Positions 32,591-40,717 of a DNA stretch of 45,419 nt are shown in pieces. The notes below the pieces were generated by a model that saw nothing but the letters and a program-made list of their open reading frames with translations, did no database searches and had not been told where the DNA came from. The translations under genes and the position numbers were made by a program. Every line of letters begins with the position of its first letter. Within the stretch, counting starts at the first letter, position 1. Source of the stretch: Acidimicrobiaceae bacterium (GTDB lineage: Bacteria; Actinomycetota; Acidimicrobiia; Acidimicrobiales; RAAP-2); the NCBI GenBank assembly GCA_013044265.1, contig JABEUQ010000067.1:1-45419 (forward strand), in the 5' to 3' direction.

Positions 32591-34659
32591 CATTTGATCT
32601 CTCATCGTTCGGTCCAGAGCGATTCTCAAGCCGTGAACTTTCACGCCTCGAGTTCGGGGCGCGTCTATTGGATCTGGGTGATGATCAGAGTCTCCCAATT
32701 CTGGAGCGGTGCAAATTCATTGCGATATTCGCCGACATGATTGATGAGTTCTTTCAGGTTCGCGTGGTGAGCCTGGAGGACAAGGTTGCCGCCGGGGTAC
32801 AGACCCCTTCCGTGGACGGGGTGCGCCCGCGCCAACAGCTCGCCGATATCAGAGAGCGCGTTCTCTCCCTCGTCGAACGTCAAGACCGTCTCGTGCTTGA
32901 CGTCCTGCTACCCGAGTTGGCACGACACGATATCGACATCGTCAAGTACGCCGACGTCGGAGAGGATGAACGACACGACCTCGTCGCATACTTCGAAAAT
33001 CACGTGTATCCCGTGCTCACACCCCTGGCCGTGGATCCAGGACATCCCTTTCCGATGATCTCTAACCTCTCGTTGAACATCGCCGTGACCGTCAGCGACG
33101 CTGCAACCAACGAAGAACGCAACGCCCGAATCAAAGTCCCGAGTTCCTTGCCACGCTTCTTGCGCGTGGGACGAAGCCGATGGGTACTACTCGAAGACCT
33201 CATCATGTCGAACCTGCAGCATCTGTTCCCCGGGATGAGCGTGGGGCGTGCGGACTTGTTTCGTGTCACACGAAATGCCGACTTGTCACTCGAAGAGGAT
33301 GAAGCTGACGATCTCCTCGTGGCGCTGGAAGTCGAACTACGCCGGCGCCGTTTCGGTGAGGCCTTGCGCGTAGAGATCCAGAGTGGCATGTCTCCAGACT
33401 TCTTGGAGCTGTTGGTGTCTCAGTTGGAGCTCGATCGATCCAATGTCTACATCACGGACGCACCGCTCGGCCTGCACGACTTTTGGAGCTTGTATTCGAT
33501 TGATCGTCCTGAACTTAAGGGCGAAGGTTGGTCGCCACTGACCCCCAAGCGCTTGCTCGACGGCGACCACGTCGGCGACGTATTCGCCGCCGTTCGCGAT
33601 GGCGACATCTTGTTGCATCACCCCTACGAGTCCTTCAGTGACTCGGTGGAGATGTTCGTCGATCAAGCCGCGCGCGACCCCGACGTCGTGGCCATCAAAC
33701 AGACGCTGTATCGCACTTCGGGGGATTCCCCTATCGTCGCATCTCTCATCCACGCTGCCGAGCAGGGCAAACAGGTCGTAGCACTGGTGGAGTTGAAAGC
33801 TCGATTTGACGAAGCGGCCAACATTGAGTGGGCCAAGGCGCTCGAAGACTCCGGCGTGCACGTGGTCTACGGCATCGTCGGGCTCAAGACGCACTGCAAG
33901 ACGGCCCTCGTAGTTCGCAACGAGGGTGAGACTACAACGCGATACGTGCACATAGCCTCGGGTAACTACAACTCGAAGACCGCCCGCAACTACGAAGACT
34001 TCGGCCTACTCACTTGTAATTCAGCCGTGACACGCGACGTAGGAGAACTCTTCAATTTCCTCACTGGGTTCTCCAAGAACGGCCACTACGACAAGATTGT
34101 GGTGAGTCCATTCTTCGTGCGTGAGCGCATGGTCGAACTTATTGAGCGACAGCGCGACCGAGGTCGCCAGGGACGTGTCTTAATGAAGACCAACGGACTG
34201 ACCGATCCCACAATCATCGATGCCCTCTACGATGCGTCGAACGCCGGAGTGGAAATCCGTCTAGAGGTTCGCACACTGTGCTGCTTACGGCCGGGAGTCG
34301 TTGGTCTCTCAGAAAACATCACGGTGCACAGTTTGGTTGGCGAATTCCTCGAGCACTCACGTCTCTTTATTTTTGGACGACCTGATGAAGAGAGTTTTTC
34401 GATCTACATGGGATCCGCGGACCTGATGGAACGAAACCTGGATCGACGAGTCGAAGTGTTAGTGCCAATCGAAACGCCAGCGTTGCAAGAGGAGATCCTT
34501 GAAGCCTTCGAGATCACCTGGCGCGACGATTGCTTCACCTGGGTGCTCGGCACTGACCGTCGTTGGCGGCGTCTGCAATCGGTGAACGACTTCGCCGCGC
34601 AGTCTGAATTCAAGCGTCTGGCGACCCAGCGTTCCCGTTCGCTGTCGATGCGTCCGTAA
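32587..34659 (+). CDS. ppk: Polyphosphate kinase 1
   Basis: A 690-residue enzyme that builds inorganic polyphosphate from ATP. SRELSRLEFGARLLDL and ADMIDEFFQVRV belong to the N-terminal domain. The phosphorylated histidine is His455 in YVHIASGNYNSKTARNYEDFGLLT. The second active-site His is His590 in GEFLEHSRLFIFG. MGSADLMERNLDRRVEVLVPI is the conserved C-terminal block. GTG 32587 is chosen because it overlaps the stop of a 12-codon leader ORF; a TTG at 32578 would add three residues. The last 50 bases overlap the convergent flippase-like gene. PPK1 is usually induced by stress and phosphate shortage, but no Pho box was recognised. Confidence 0.93.
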   Translation: MTFDLSSFGPERFSSRELSRLEFGARLLDLGDDQSLPILERCKFIAIFADMIDEFFQVRVVSLEDKVAAGVQTPSVDGVRPRQQLADIRERVLSLVERQDRLVLDVLLPELARHDIDIVKYADVGEDERHDLVAYFENHVYPVLTPLAVDPGHPFPMISNLSLNIAVTVSDAATNEERNARIKVPSSLPRFLRVGRSRWVLLEDLIMSNLQHLFPGMSVGRADLFRVTRNADLSLEEDEADDLLVALEVELRRRRFGEALRVEIQSGMSPDFLELLVSQLELDRSNVYITDAPLGLHDFWSLYSIDRPELKGEGWSPLTPKRLLDGDHVGDVFAAVRDGDILLHHPYESFSDSVEMFVDQAARDPDVVAIKQTLYRTSGDSPIVASLIHAAEQGKQVVALVELKARFDEAANIEWAKALEDSGVHVVYGIVGLKTHCKTALVVRNEGETTTRYVHIASGNYNSKTARNYEDFGLLTCNSAVTRDVGELFNFLTGFSKNGHYDKIVVSPFFVRERMVELIERQRDRGRQGRVLMKTNGLTDPTIIDALYDASNAGVEIRLEVRTLCCLRPGVVGLSENITVHSLVGEFLEHSRLFIFGRPDEESFSIYMGSADLMERNLDRRVEVLVPIETPALQEEILEAFEITWRDDCFTWVLGTDRRWRRLQSVNDFAAQSEFKRLATQRSRSLSMRP

Positions 34660-35668
34660 GGGGACCGCGTCGAAATTGCAGCGATGCGTAAGCGGCACCG
34701 CCGATAGGAATGGGAATCCAGAAGTTGACGAGCCGATAGGCCAGCACCGCAAGGGTCGCCTGGCTGGGCGGAATGCCAAAACCAACCAGGGTTGAAATGA
34801 GAACGCCCTCGACGACGCCGAGTCCCGCGGGGGTGACGGGGATTGCTGCGAGCACGTTGGCCAATCCGTAGGCCACTAGTAAGTTCACGGGTGAGATGAC
34901 GGTGCCAAAGGCCCAAATGAACACCCACAGGCAGGCGGCGTCAAGTAGCCAATTCAAACTGGCCCAGGTAAAGGCCGTCCACAATGTCCGACGTGAACTG
35001 AGTAAGAGATTGATTCGATCCGCTACCTTGACCAGCAACTGAGAAATTTTGTCAGGATTCATCGCTGGTATGTGACGCGCAGCCACGCGCAGCCAGGCGT
35101 CGGCTCGTTTTTGGCCCCGTGTAATCAAATACACCGTGCCGAAGAACGCCAGCAACAAGAAGACGCCCGCGAGGGCGGCGAAACCATACCCGGGGTTAAT
35201 GCCGTTCAAGGGAATAGAAATAACCAAAGCGATCCAAAAAAGGATGTTGAGCACTACCGCAGAACCCGCGCCCTGAGCCGCGAGGCCGAAGGCACTCGTG
35301 TCCTTGGGCACCTTGAGTTCAGAGAATATCCGGTAGGCCAGCGCACCCGATGGTGCAGCGCCACCGGGGACGACGTGGCCAATCGCCAGCCCCGCGAGAT
35401 TTACTCGCAAAATATTGAAGCGGCTGGGCGCGTGGGGAAAGAGTACCGCTCGGGTCAATTCCACGTACGCGTAAATGGCAGCCATTTCGAGGATGACCGC
35501 GAGACCAACTAGAAATGGATTTAGCAGGGCCAGTAGGTGTAGCGAGTGCCGGGCAGAGGCGAATTGCGGGAGTACAAGGTACTCAAATACAAACACGAGC
35601 GAACCGACGCTGAGAATGATACGAATCTCGCGCGGCATGGCAAATCGCCGCTTAGTGGCTTCGGTCAT
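34610..35668 (-). CDS. Flippase-like (LPG synthase TM domain, UPF0104) membrane protein
   Basis: A 352-residue protein with about eight to nine membrane helices of the family that includes AglD and the membrane half of lysyl-PG synthase. VNLAGLAIGHVVPGGAAPSGALAYRIF and VAYGLANVLAAIPVTPAGLGVVEGVLI are the conserved signatures. Members are thought to move or modify lipid-linked sugars or lipids. It is divergent from the polyprenol-phosphate mannose synthase gene, so handling of mannosyl lipids is a reasonable guess. The 3' end overlaps ppk by 50 bases. ATG 35668 is preceded by a weak GAGAG. Confidence 0.82.
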   Translation of the reverse strand: MTEATKRRFAMPREIRIILSVGSLVFVFEYLVLPQFASARHSLHLLALLNPFLVGLAVILEMAAIYAYVELTRAVLFPHAPSRFNILRVNLAGLAIGHVVPGGAAPSGALAYRIFSELKVPKDTSAFGLAAQGAGSAVVLNILFWIALVISIPLNGINPGYGFAALAGVFLLLAFFGTVYLITRGQKRADAWLRVAARHIPAMNPDKISQLLVKVADRINLLLSSRRTLWTAFTWASLNWLLDAACLWVFIWAFGTVISPVNLLVAYGLANVLAAIPVTPAGLGVVEGVLISTLVGFGIPPSQATLAVLAYRLVNFWIPIPIGGAAYASLQFRRGPLTDASTANGNAGSPDA

Positions 35669-35741
35669 AAGAATCTCTCAACGAGTCGGAAAACGGGGCC
35701 TGTGCACGCGGCACCAACCCTGGCAGTCTACGCGACCTCAG

Positions 35742-35747
35742 TAGAAT
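35742..35747 (+). promoter_or_regulatory. Leaderless -10 box of the mannose synthase gene
   Basis: TAGAAT (five of six to TATAAT), six bases before ATG 35754. The same hexamer precedes the VIT1-type gene. It favours ATG 35754 over the in-frame GTG at 35751. Confidence 0.5.
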
Positions 35748-35753
35748 TCGGTG

Positions 35754-36467
35754 ATGCGTGTTCTCGTAGTGCTTCCCACCTACAACGAAGCGCTCAACGT
35801 GGACAGCATGCTACGCGCCCTGCGCTCAGTGGTCCCAGAGGTCCACATTCTCGTGGTGGACGACTCCAGTCCTGACGGCACGGCGGCGGTCGCTGAGAGG
35901 TGCGCCAGCGAGCTGCAGCAGATTTTTGTCCTGCGACGCGCCGGCAAGGGTGGTCTTGGCGGCGCGTACCGCGCCGGCTTCGCCTGGGGTATCGGCAAAG
36001 ACTTCGATACATTCGTGGAGATTGACTGTGACTTCTCACACGACCCTCGAGCACTTCCCAGTTTGCTCGCTGCGGCTTCGAGCCATGAGGTGGTTATTGG
36101 TTCACGCTACGTACCCGGTGGTCGGATCCCTCAGTGGAAACTTTCGCGCCGTCTCTTGTCGCGAGGTGGGAATCAATACGCCTCCATCATGTTGCGCCTC
36201 GGCGTCTCGGACTCCACCGCGGGATACCGTGTGTATTCTCGCTCGGCCTTGGAGAAGATCCAATACGAAGAAGTACGCGCCGACGGCTACGGCTTCCAAA
36301 TCGAGATGACATACCGGGCCCGACGTGGTGGTGCCAGCATTGTCGAGGTTCCTATTTCCTTCAGTGATCGTGAACTCGGCGAATCAAAGATGAGTTCCCA
36401 CATCGTGTACGAAGCCTTGTGGTTAGTCACCAAATGGGCACTTCAGCGACCCTTCAACAGGCCCTAG
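35754..36467 (+). CDS. Polyprenol-monophosphomannose synthase
   Basis: A 237-residue GT2 enzyme that moves mannose from GDP-mannose to polyprenyl phosphate, giving the donor for extracellular mannosyltransferases. VLPTYNEALNV (6-16), DDSSPDGT (36-43) and the metal-binding Asp91-x-Asp93 in EIDCDFSHDP are the DPM1 forms, with RADGYGFQIEMTYRA and VPISFSDRELGESKM later. No membrane domain is fused, unlike some Ppm1 proteins. Together with the PIM operon it supports a mannosylated envelope. It shares CTAG at its stop codon with the opposing menF gene. Confidence 0.88.
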   Translation: MRVLVVLPTYNEALNVDSMLRALRSVVPEVHILVVDDSSPDGTAAVAERCASELQQIFVLRRAGKGGLGGAYRAGFAWGIGKDFDTFVEIDCDFSHDPRALPSLLAAASSHEVVIGSRYVPGGRIPQWKLSRRLLSRGGNQYASIMLRLGVSDSTAGYRVYSRSALEKIQYEEVRADGYGFQIEMTYRARRGGASIVEVPISFSDRELGESKMSSHIVYEALWLVTKWALQRPFNRP

Positions 36468-37696
36468 ATTCGGTCCTGGAGGACTGAACTTAAGACACTG
36501 GCTAGTTTGTCGCGCGTCTCTTCACGTTCGGCGATTGGGTCTGACTCACTGACGATTCCCGCACCAGCCCACGCTTCGAAGTCGGCCCCGTCGACGAGAA
36601 CGCCACGAATACCAATCCAGAATTCGCCGTCACCGTTCTGGTCGACCCAACCAACCGGGCCCGCGTAATGTCCCCGATCGAAGGGCTCGAGGCGTTGCAG
36701 AAGATCGTAGGCCGGGACCCTGGGTAATCCGCCCACGGCTGCCGTAGGGTGCAAGATATTGAGTAATTCCAGGACATCCGGAGCTTTAGACGCATCATCT
36801 TGGTGCCCTCGAATCCAAGTACCGAGGTGCGCCACGGTCCGTAGTGTGACGATGGAAGGAGCGGCGTCAGCCGAGATGTCGTCGTAGTAACGACCAAGGG
36901 TGTTCACGACGTCGTCGATGAGCACACCGTGTTCGTGGAGGTTCTTTGCGCTACCCAGCAACCATGCGTGATAGTCCACTGGATCGACGTCGGGGGGGAT
37001 AGCGATGGTGCCTGCCAGGGGATGACACGTGACATCGCCACCCAGGCGGCGCACCAGAAGCTCGGGACTCGCACCCACGTAGCGACGACCGTCGGACGTT
37101 GGCTGGCCATAGATGGTGCAGGACGGTTCACGTACGCGCAGGCGTTGAGCGACCGCTCCGCAGTCAATAGGGTGCTCGACGGTTCCGATGATTGCGCGAG
37201 CCAGAACGACCTTGTCAATCTCCTTGTGTCGCAACAATTCCACGGCGGCAGCGACGTTGTGGGCGTACGCCTCGGGCGAGGGTTGATAGGTAACGCTACG
37301 CGCCACTTGGGCTTCTTGGACGGCGAGGGACTCGTCATCGACAAAGTGGCGCCAGTCCTGGTCGTCGGCCGCAGTCAGCCACGTACCCTCGGCATTCTGA
37401 GTGATCAAATATCGCGGAACATCTAAGTGGCTGGGTGCGTCACGGTTGAAGGGCAACGAGCCCATGGCGACGACACCCGACCCCGCCGGTCCCTCGACCC
37501 CCTCCAAATCCAATCCTGCGAGCTGTGCGTGAACAGATTTCACATCGCTGATCCCTCGAGGGAGGTTCAGTGACGCAGCAACGCCACCGAAACCCACTCG
37601 CAAGACCTCGGGGGAGTCGAGGAGCCAGCCAACCCTCGACCCGAGGGTTCGCAACTGAGAGGGGGGTAAGGCGCTGATTTGACGTCGAATGAACAT
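36464..37696 (-). CDS. menF: Isochorismate synthase
   Basis: A 410-residue member of the chorismate-using family, converting chorismate to isochorismate for menaquinone. The general-base Lys162 is in IDKVVLARA. GASPELLVRRLGG, CHPLAGT, LHPTAAVGG and the C-terminal AWAGAGIVSESDP are conserved metal- and substrate-binding blocks. ATG 37696 is chosen because GAGGAG lies six bases before it and it gives a TGATG junction with menG; GTG 37699 is one codon earlier. The next gene is the menaquinone methyltransferase, which favours MenF over a siderophore EntC. No menD or other men gene is present in the window. Confidence 0.88.
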   Translation of the reverse strand: MFIRRQISALPPSQLRTLGSRVGWLLDSPEVLRVGFGGVAASLNLPRGISDVKSVHAQLAGLDLEGVEGPAGSGVVAMGSLPFNRDAPSHLDVPRYLITQNAEGTWLTAADDQDWRHFVDDESLAVQEAQVARSVTYQPSPEAYAHNVAAAVELLRHKEIDKVVLARAIIGTVEHPIDCGAVAQRLRVREPSCTIYGQPTSDGRRYVGASPELLVRRLGGDVTCHPLAGTIAIPPDVDPVDYHAWLLGSAKNLHEHGVLIDDVVNTLGRYYDDISADAAPSIVTLRTVAHLGTWIRGHQDDASKAPDVLELLNILHPTAAVGGLPRVPAYDLLQRLEPFDRGHYAGPVGWVDQNGDGEFWIGIRGVLVDGADFEAWAGAGIVSESDPIAEREETRDKLASVLSSVLQDRI

Positions 37697-38388
37697 CACG
37701 CGCTCCTCGTCGCGATGAATTGCTGCGACAGACCACCCATCACACGTCGATGGTTCACGGCGCTAAAACCCGATGAGTTCAGCATTGTCACAATCTCTTG
37801 GGAAGGTGGAAGATAGGCGGTCGATCGCGGTAGGTAGTGGTACGCGGCACGGTCTGAGACCAATGAGCCAATAAAGGGCACTACATGTCGAAACCATATC
37901 CGAAAGCCAGTACGCAACAATCCCTTCTCGGGTTCGGCAACTTCGAGAAGGGACAATCGTCCCCCTGGCCGTAGAACCCTTGCCATCTCATCGAAGGTGG
38001 CCGCCAGATCGGTGAAATTCCGCAGAGCGTAGCCGCAGGTGAGGCCATCGAAGGAAGCCGAAATAAAGGGCATCGCTGATGCATCTGCCTGAACACGGCG
38101 AGTCATCTGACGTCCTGCGTGCAACATGCCATAACTCAAGTCAGTGGCGATAGCGCGCTGCGACTGTCGTTCGAGTTCTCGAGTGAAGTCACCCGTGCCG
38201 GCCGCAACGTCAAGGACCAAACTCCGCGGAGGCAGTCGTAGGTCGGCAACTGCTCGGCGGCGCCAACGCGCATCGAGACCGAAAGTCATCATCTTGTTGA
38301 CCATCTCATAACGACCAGCGATTGCGTCGAACATCGCGCGCACCTGGCGAGTCTTTTCTTCTCCGGTGGGTAGAACGACTTCACTCAT
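37696..38388 (-). CDS. menG: Demethylmenaquinone methyltransferase (MenG/UbiE)
   Basis: A 230-residue SAM-dependent methyltransferase for the last step of menaquinone synthesis. It begins with the family start EVVLPTGEEKTRQVRAMFDAIAGRYEMVNKMMTFGLDARWRR. The SAM loop VLDVAAGTGDF is at 58-68, with YALRNFTDL and the C-terminal VMGGLSQQFIATR. ATG 38388 is used because it overlaps the stop of the MaoC-like gene (ATGA) and starts the conserved region; an upstream start would read through that gene. It overlaps menF by a base. Confidence 0.92.
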   Translation of the reverse strand: MSEVVLPTGEEKTRQVRAMFDAIAGRYEMVNKMMTFGLDARWRRRAVADLRLPPRSLVLDVAAGTGDFTRELERQSQRAIATDLSYGMLHAGRQMTRRVQADASAMPFISASFDGLTCGYALRNFTDLAATFDEMARVLRPGGRLSLLEVAEPEKGLLRTGFRIWFRHVVPFIGSLVSDRAAYHYLPRSTAYLPPSQEIVTMLNSSGFSAVNHRRVMGGLSQQFIATRSA

Positions 38389-38843
38389 GCGCCGTACCAG
38401 CGATAGACGACTTGTGCCACGCACGCGGGTTTCACCACGTCGCGAATCTCCATCGTGACATCGAGCACAATCTGCCAACTCTCGCCGGCCGCCTCCACGC
38501 TCGAGACACTCGCTCCTAAACGCACGTCACTGCCTTCGAGAACCGGCGTGATGAATCGCACTCGGTTCAGTCCGTAGTTAATTCGTGTACCAGGTTGCTC
38601 GACGATCAACACCTCGTTGAGTAGCGCCGGAATCATCGAGAGAATCAAATAACCGTGAGCAATGGTGTGCCCGAAAGGACCTGATCGAGCTCGTTCTTCA
38701 TCAATGTGAATCCACTGGTGATCTCCCGTGACCTCGGCGAATGTCGAAATCATCGACTGAGTAACGCTGCGGTACGGTGAAAAACCAAGATGCTCTCCCG
38801 TAAACGAACGCACGTCATTGACAGAATGAATTCTTTGTGACAA
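38385..38843 (-). CDS. MaoC-like (R)-specific hydratase
   Basis: A 152-residue hot-dog protein. TGDHQWIHIDEERA carries the catalytic Asp41 and His46 (DxxxxH), followed by GPFGHTIAHGYLILS. Such enzymes hydrate enoyl-CoA or enoyl-ACP to the (R)-3-hydroxy form. The start is TTG 38843, with GGAGG at 38849-38853 on the minus strand five bases upstream; no ATG or GTG fits. It is first in an operon with menG and menF, although no link between a hydratase and menaquinone is known to me, so the pairing may be only transcriptional. Confidence 0.85.
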   Translation of the reverse strand: MSQRIHSVNDVRSFTGEHLGFSPYRSVTQSMISTFAEVTGDHQWIHIDEERARSGPFGHTIAHGYLILSMIPALLNEVLIVEQPGTRINYGLNRVRFITPVLEGSDVRLGASVSSVEAAGESWQIVLDVTMEIRDVVKPACVAQVVYRWYGA

Positions 38844-38902
38844 GGTGACCTCCGAGTCAAACTTACCGGTCCCATCGACCAGTGGGCCTTGATGTCGTTG
38901 CC

Positions 38903-38908
38903 TAGAAT
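38903..38908 (+). promoter_or_regulatory. Leaderless -10 box of the VIT1-type gene
   Basis: TAGAAT followed by seven bases and ATG 38916. It lies in the 72-base divergent region between the MaoC-like gene and the transporter. Confidence 0.5.
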
Positions 38909-38915
38909 CTTACCC

Positions 38916-39617
38916 ATGCCTGACCATTCTCCCAACGAGCGCCACCGTCAAATCTCCGATGGTTGGATTCGCGCCGGAATCTTCGGTGTGAGTGACGGAC
39001 TCGTCACAAACACCTCCTTCATCCTCGGATTTGCCGGTGCCTCACCCGGACACAACGTTGTTCGACTCGCCGGTGTCGCCACACTGATTGCGGGAGGTTT
39101 CTCAATGGGGAGTGGAGAGTGGCTGTCTATGCGCGCCACCAAAGAACTCCTCGAGTACGAGATCGAGGTGGAGCGTCAATCCCTAATCGACGATCCCGAA
39201 CTGGAACAGCACGAGCTGCGCGACATGTTCAAGGCCCGGGGGATTGATGATGATTTAGCCGAGCGCCTCTCGATTGATCTCATGCGGGACCCTGAATTAG
39301 CGTTGCAAACTCACGTGAGAGAGGAAATGGGTGTGGACCCATCGGCGACTGGTTCACCGTGGGCTGCGGCCGGTGCCTCCCTCGCAACTTTCTCAGTCGG
39401 AGCTTTCGTTCCACTGCTGCCCTGGCTGTGGTCCTCATCTGGCAACGAAGTTTGGTGGTCGGTGGGCTTAGCCGCGGCTGGTTCGGCCGGTATCGGCGGA
39501 GCTATTGGCCTCTTCACTCGACGTGGAGTCGCCAAGTGGGCCCTACGTCAGGTGTTCGTGACAGGACTCGCCGCTGTGGTGACGTTCGGTGTCGGGCGAC
39601 TAGTCGGCACTCACTAG
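38916..39617 (+). CDS. VIT1/CCC1 family iron or manganese transporter
   Basis: A 233-residue membrane protein. GIFGVSDGLVTNTSFILGFAGA is the first-helix signature. GGFSMGSGEWLSMRATKELLEYEIEVERQ leads into a cytoplasmic helical hairpin rich in Glu and Asp (about 75-150), which binds metal in VIT1. Three C-terminal helices follow. The family moves Fe2+ or Mn2+ out of the cytosol. ATG 38916 fits the leaderless spacing; an upstream ATG at 38889 would read through the promoter. It shares CTAG at its stop with the opposing mshD. Substrate is inferred from family only. Confidence 0.88.
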   Translation: MPDHSPNERHRQISDGWIRAGIFGVSDGLVTNTSFILGFAGASPGHNVVRLAGVATLIAGGFSMGSGEWLSMRATKELLEYEIEVERQSLIDDPELEQHELRDMFKARGIDDDLAERLSIDLMRDPELALQTHVREEMGVDPSATGSPWAAAGASLATFSVGAFVPLLPWLWSSSGNEVWWSVGLAAAGSAGIGGAIGLFTRRGVAKWALRQVFVTGLAAVVTFGVGRLVGTH

Positions 39618-40450
39618 TCACGCTGATATTGCAGTAGTTGATCCTCGCGTTCGAGGGTGAATCCAAAGTTGCGATAGAGACGTTGCGCGCTCTCGTTGTC
39701 AGCATCCACGAATAGAGTCGCCCGCTGAACTCCACGACGTCGAAGAGAGACGAGACCCTGGGAGAGCATCACGCGACCGAGTCCGTGGCCTTGGAACCGA
39801 GGATCGACCGAGATCACGTAGATCTCGCCGAACCGCTCGGGATGCAGTTCGTGCACCTTGGTCCAACACGATGCGGCGATGTGACCATCCATCTCCACGA
39901 GTAAAAAGCCTGAGGGGTCGAACCACGGTTCGCGAATGCGCTCTTCAAGATCATCAAGTAACCAGGCTCCCTGTTCGGGATGGTCAGCAAAGGCGGCGTT
40001 ATTCTGCTCGAGCCAACCACTTTCGTCATAGCCCGGCACGAAAGTTCGCAGAGTCGCTTGTGGGGGCACGGGCGTCTCGGGAACTGGCAGATTTAAGCTG
40101 AGCAATTGCAATGTGCGCACCACGTTCGACTGCGAGCCATCACAATCACGCGTCCACCAGTCGACTACTTCGTGACGCGCGAGGATCAAGGTCAAGAGCA
40201 GCTCGTCCATTCCTCCACCGCACATCTCGACTGTCGCGTGCGGGTGCCCTTGAACGAGTGCATACTGCACGATTTCATTCTCCTCACGCAGCAACCAATG
40301 CTCACCGGGCCAACCGTGCACCACGGTTCGACGCCGGGTCTCGTCAATAGCTTCTCGAGCCAACCGGCTCTCGGTGCGGTTGATCAAGTTGAGGACTTCG
40401 AGGCGTTCAGCGGAATTGAGCGACAAGGTGCACTGCCACGACGCATTCAT
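39614..40450 (-). CDS. mshD: Mycothiol synthase (MshD)
   Basis: A 278-residue protein with two GNAT domains, the C-terminal one active. MshD acetylates cysteine-GlcN-inositol with acetyl-CoA, the last step of mycothiol synthesis. The C-terminal half has the family block NNAAFADHPEQGAWLLDDL and EPWFDPSGFLLVE, the acetyl-CoA loop DPRFQGHGLGRVM, and LFVDADNESAQRLYRNFGF. The N-terminal GNAT half is degenerate, as usual. ATG 40450 is six bases after TAACCT. It lies 24 bases downstream of a 61-codon ORF in the same direction. Its partner mshC is 35 kb away in this window. Confidence 0.9.
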   Translation of the reverse strand: MNASWQCTLSLNSAERLEVLNLINRTESRLAREAIDETRRRTVVHGWPGEHWLLREENEIVQYALVQGHPHATVEMCGGGMDELLLTLILARHEVVDWWTRDCDGSQSNVVRTLQLLSLNLPVPETPVPPQATLRTFVPGYDESGWLEQNNAAFADHPEQGAWLLDDLEERIREPWFDPSGFLLVEMDGHIAASCWTKVHELHPERFGEIYVISVDPRFQGHGLGRVMLSQGLVSLRRRGVQRATLFVDADNESAQRLYRNFGFTLEREDQLLQYQRD

Positions 40451-40456
40451 GATTGA

Positions 40457-40462
40457 AGGTTA
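40457..40462 (-). promoter_or_regulatory. Leaderless -10 box of mshD
   Basis: TAACCT on the minus strand, six bases before ATG 40450, in the 24-base gap between the small upstream gene and mshD. Confidence 0.4.
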
Positions 40463-40474
40463 GTGTTCGCTCCG

Positions 40475-40660
40475 CTAGACATTACGCGCGGCTCGATTCA
40501 GTCGACGAAGTAGCGCACCGATGGTGCGTTCTGCCGCCACCAACTCACTGTAGACATCACTGTCCATCTGGGGTCCATCGCTCTCCACGAGAGCCGTGAT
40601 GCGTGAAGAGATTTCACTCAGCGAAGAGGTAATCGTGTTGAGTTCAGTTCGCGTGGACAA
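40475..40660 (-). CDS. Small unknown helical protein, 61 residues
   Basis: An open frame from TTG 40660 to TAG at 40475. The translation STRTELNTITSSL, then EISSRITALVE, and the end ELVAAERTIGALLRRLNRAARN has regular hydrophobic spacing, typical of two amphipathic helices. No other gene occupies this 267-base stretch between ygfZ and mshD. I do not recognise the family. The start is uncertain: no ATG or GTG is close, the frame stays open upstream into ygfZ, and only a weak AAGG precedes the TTG. Its place just before mshD may indicate co-transcription. Confidence 0.5.
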   Translation of the reverse strand: MSTRTELNTITSSLSEISSRITALVESDGPQMDSDVYSELVAAERTIGALLRRLNRAARNV

Positions 40661-40703
40661 TTGCCTTACTCTTCCCGAGGGCGCATACTGCCTCGTGCAC
40701 GAA

Positions 40704-40709
40704 TACAGT
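40704..40709 (+). promoter_or_regulatory. Candidate -10 box of ygfZ
   Basis: TACAGT, eight bases before ATG 40718, slightly longer than the spacing at other genes here. An out-of-frame ATG at 40711 lies between. Confidence 0.35.
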
Positions 40710-40717
40710 AATGGTCT

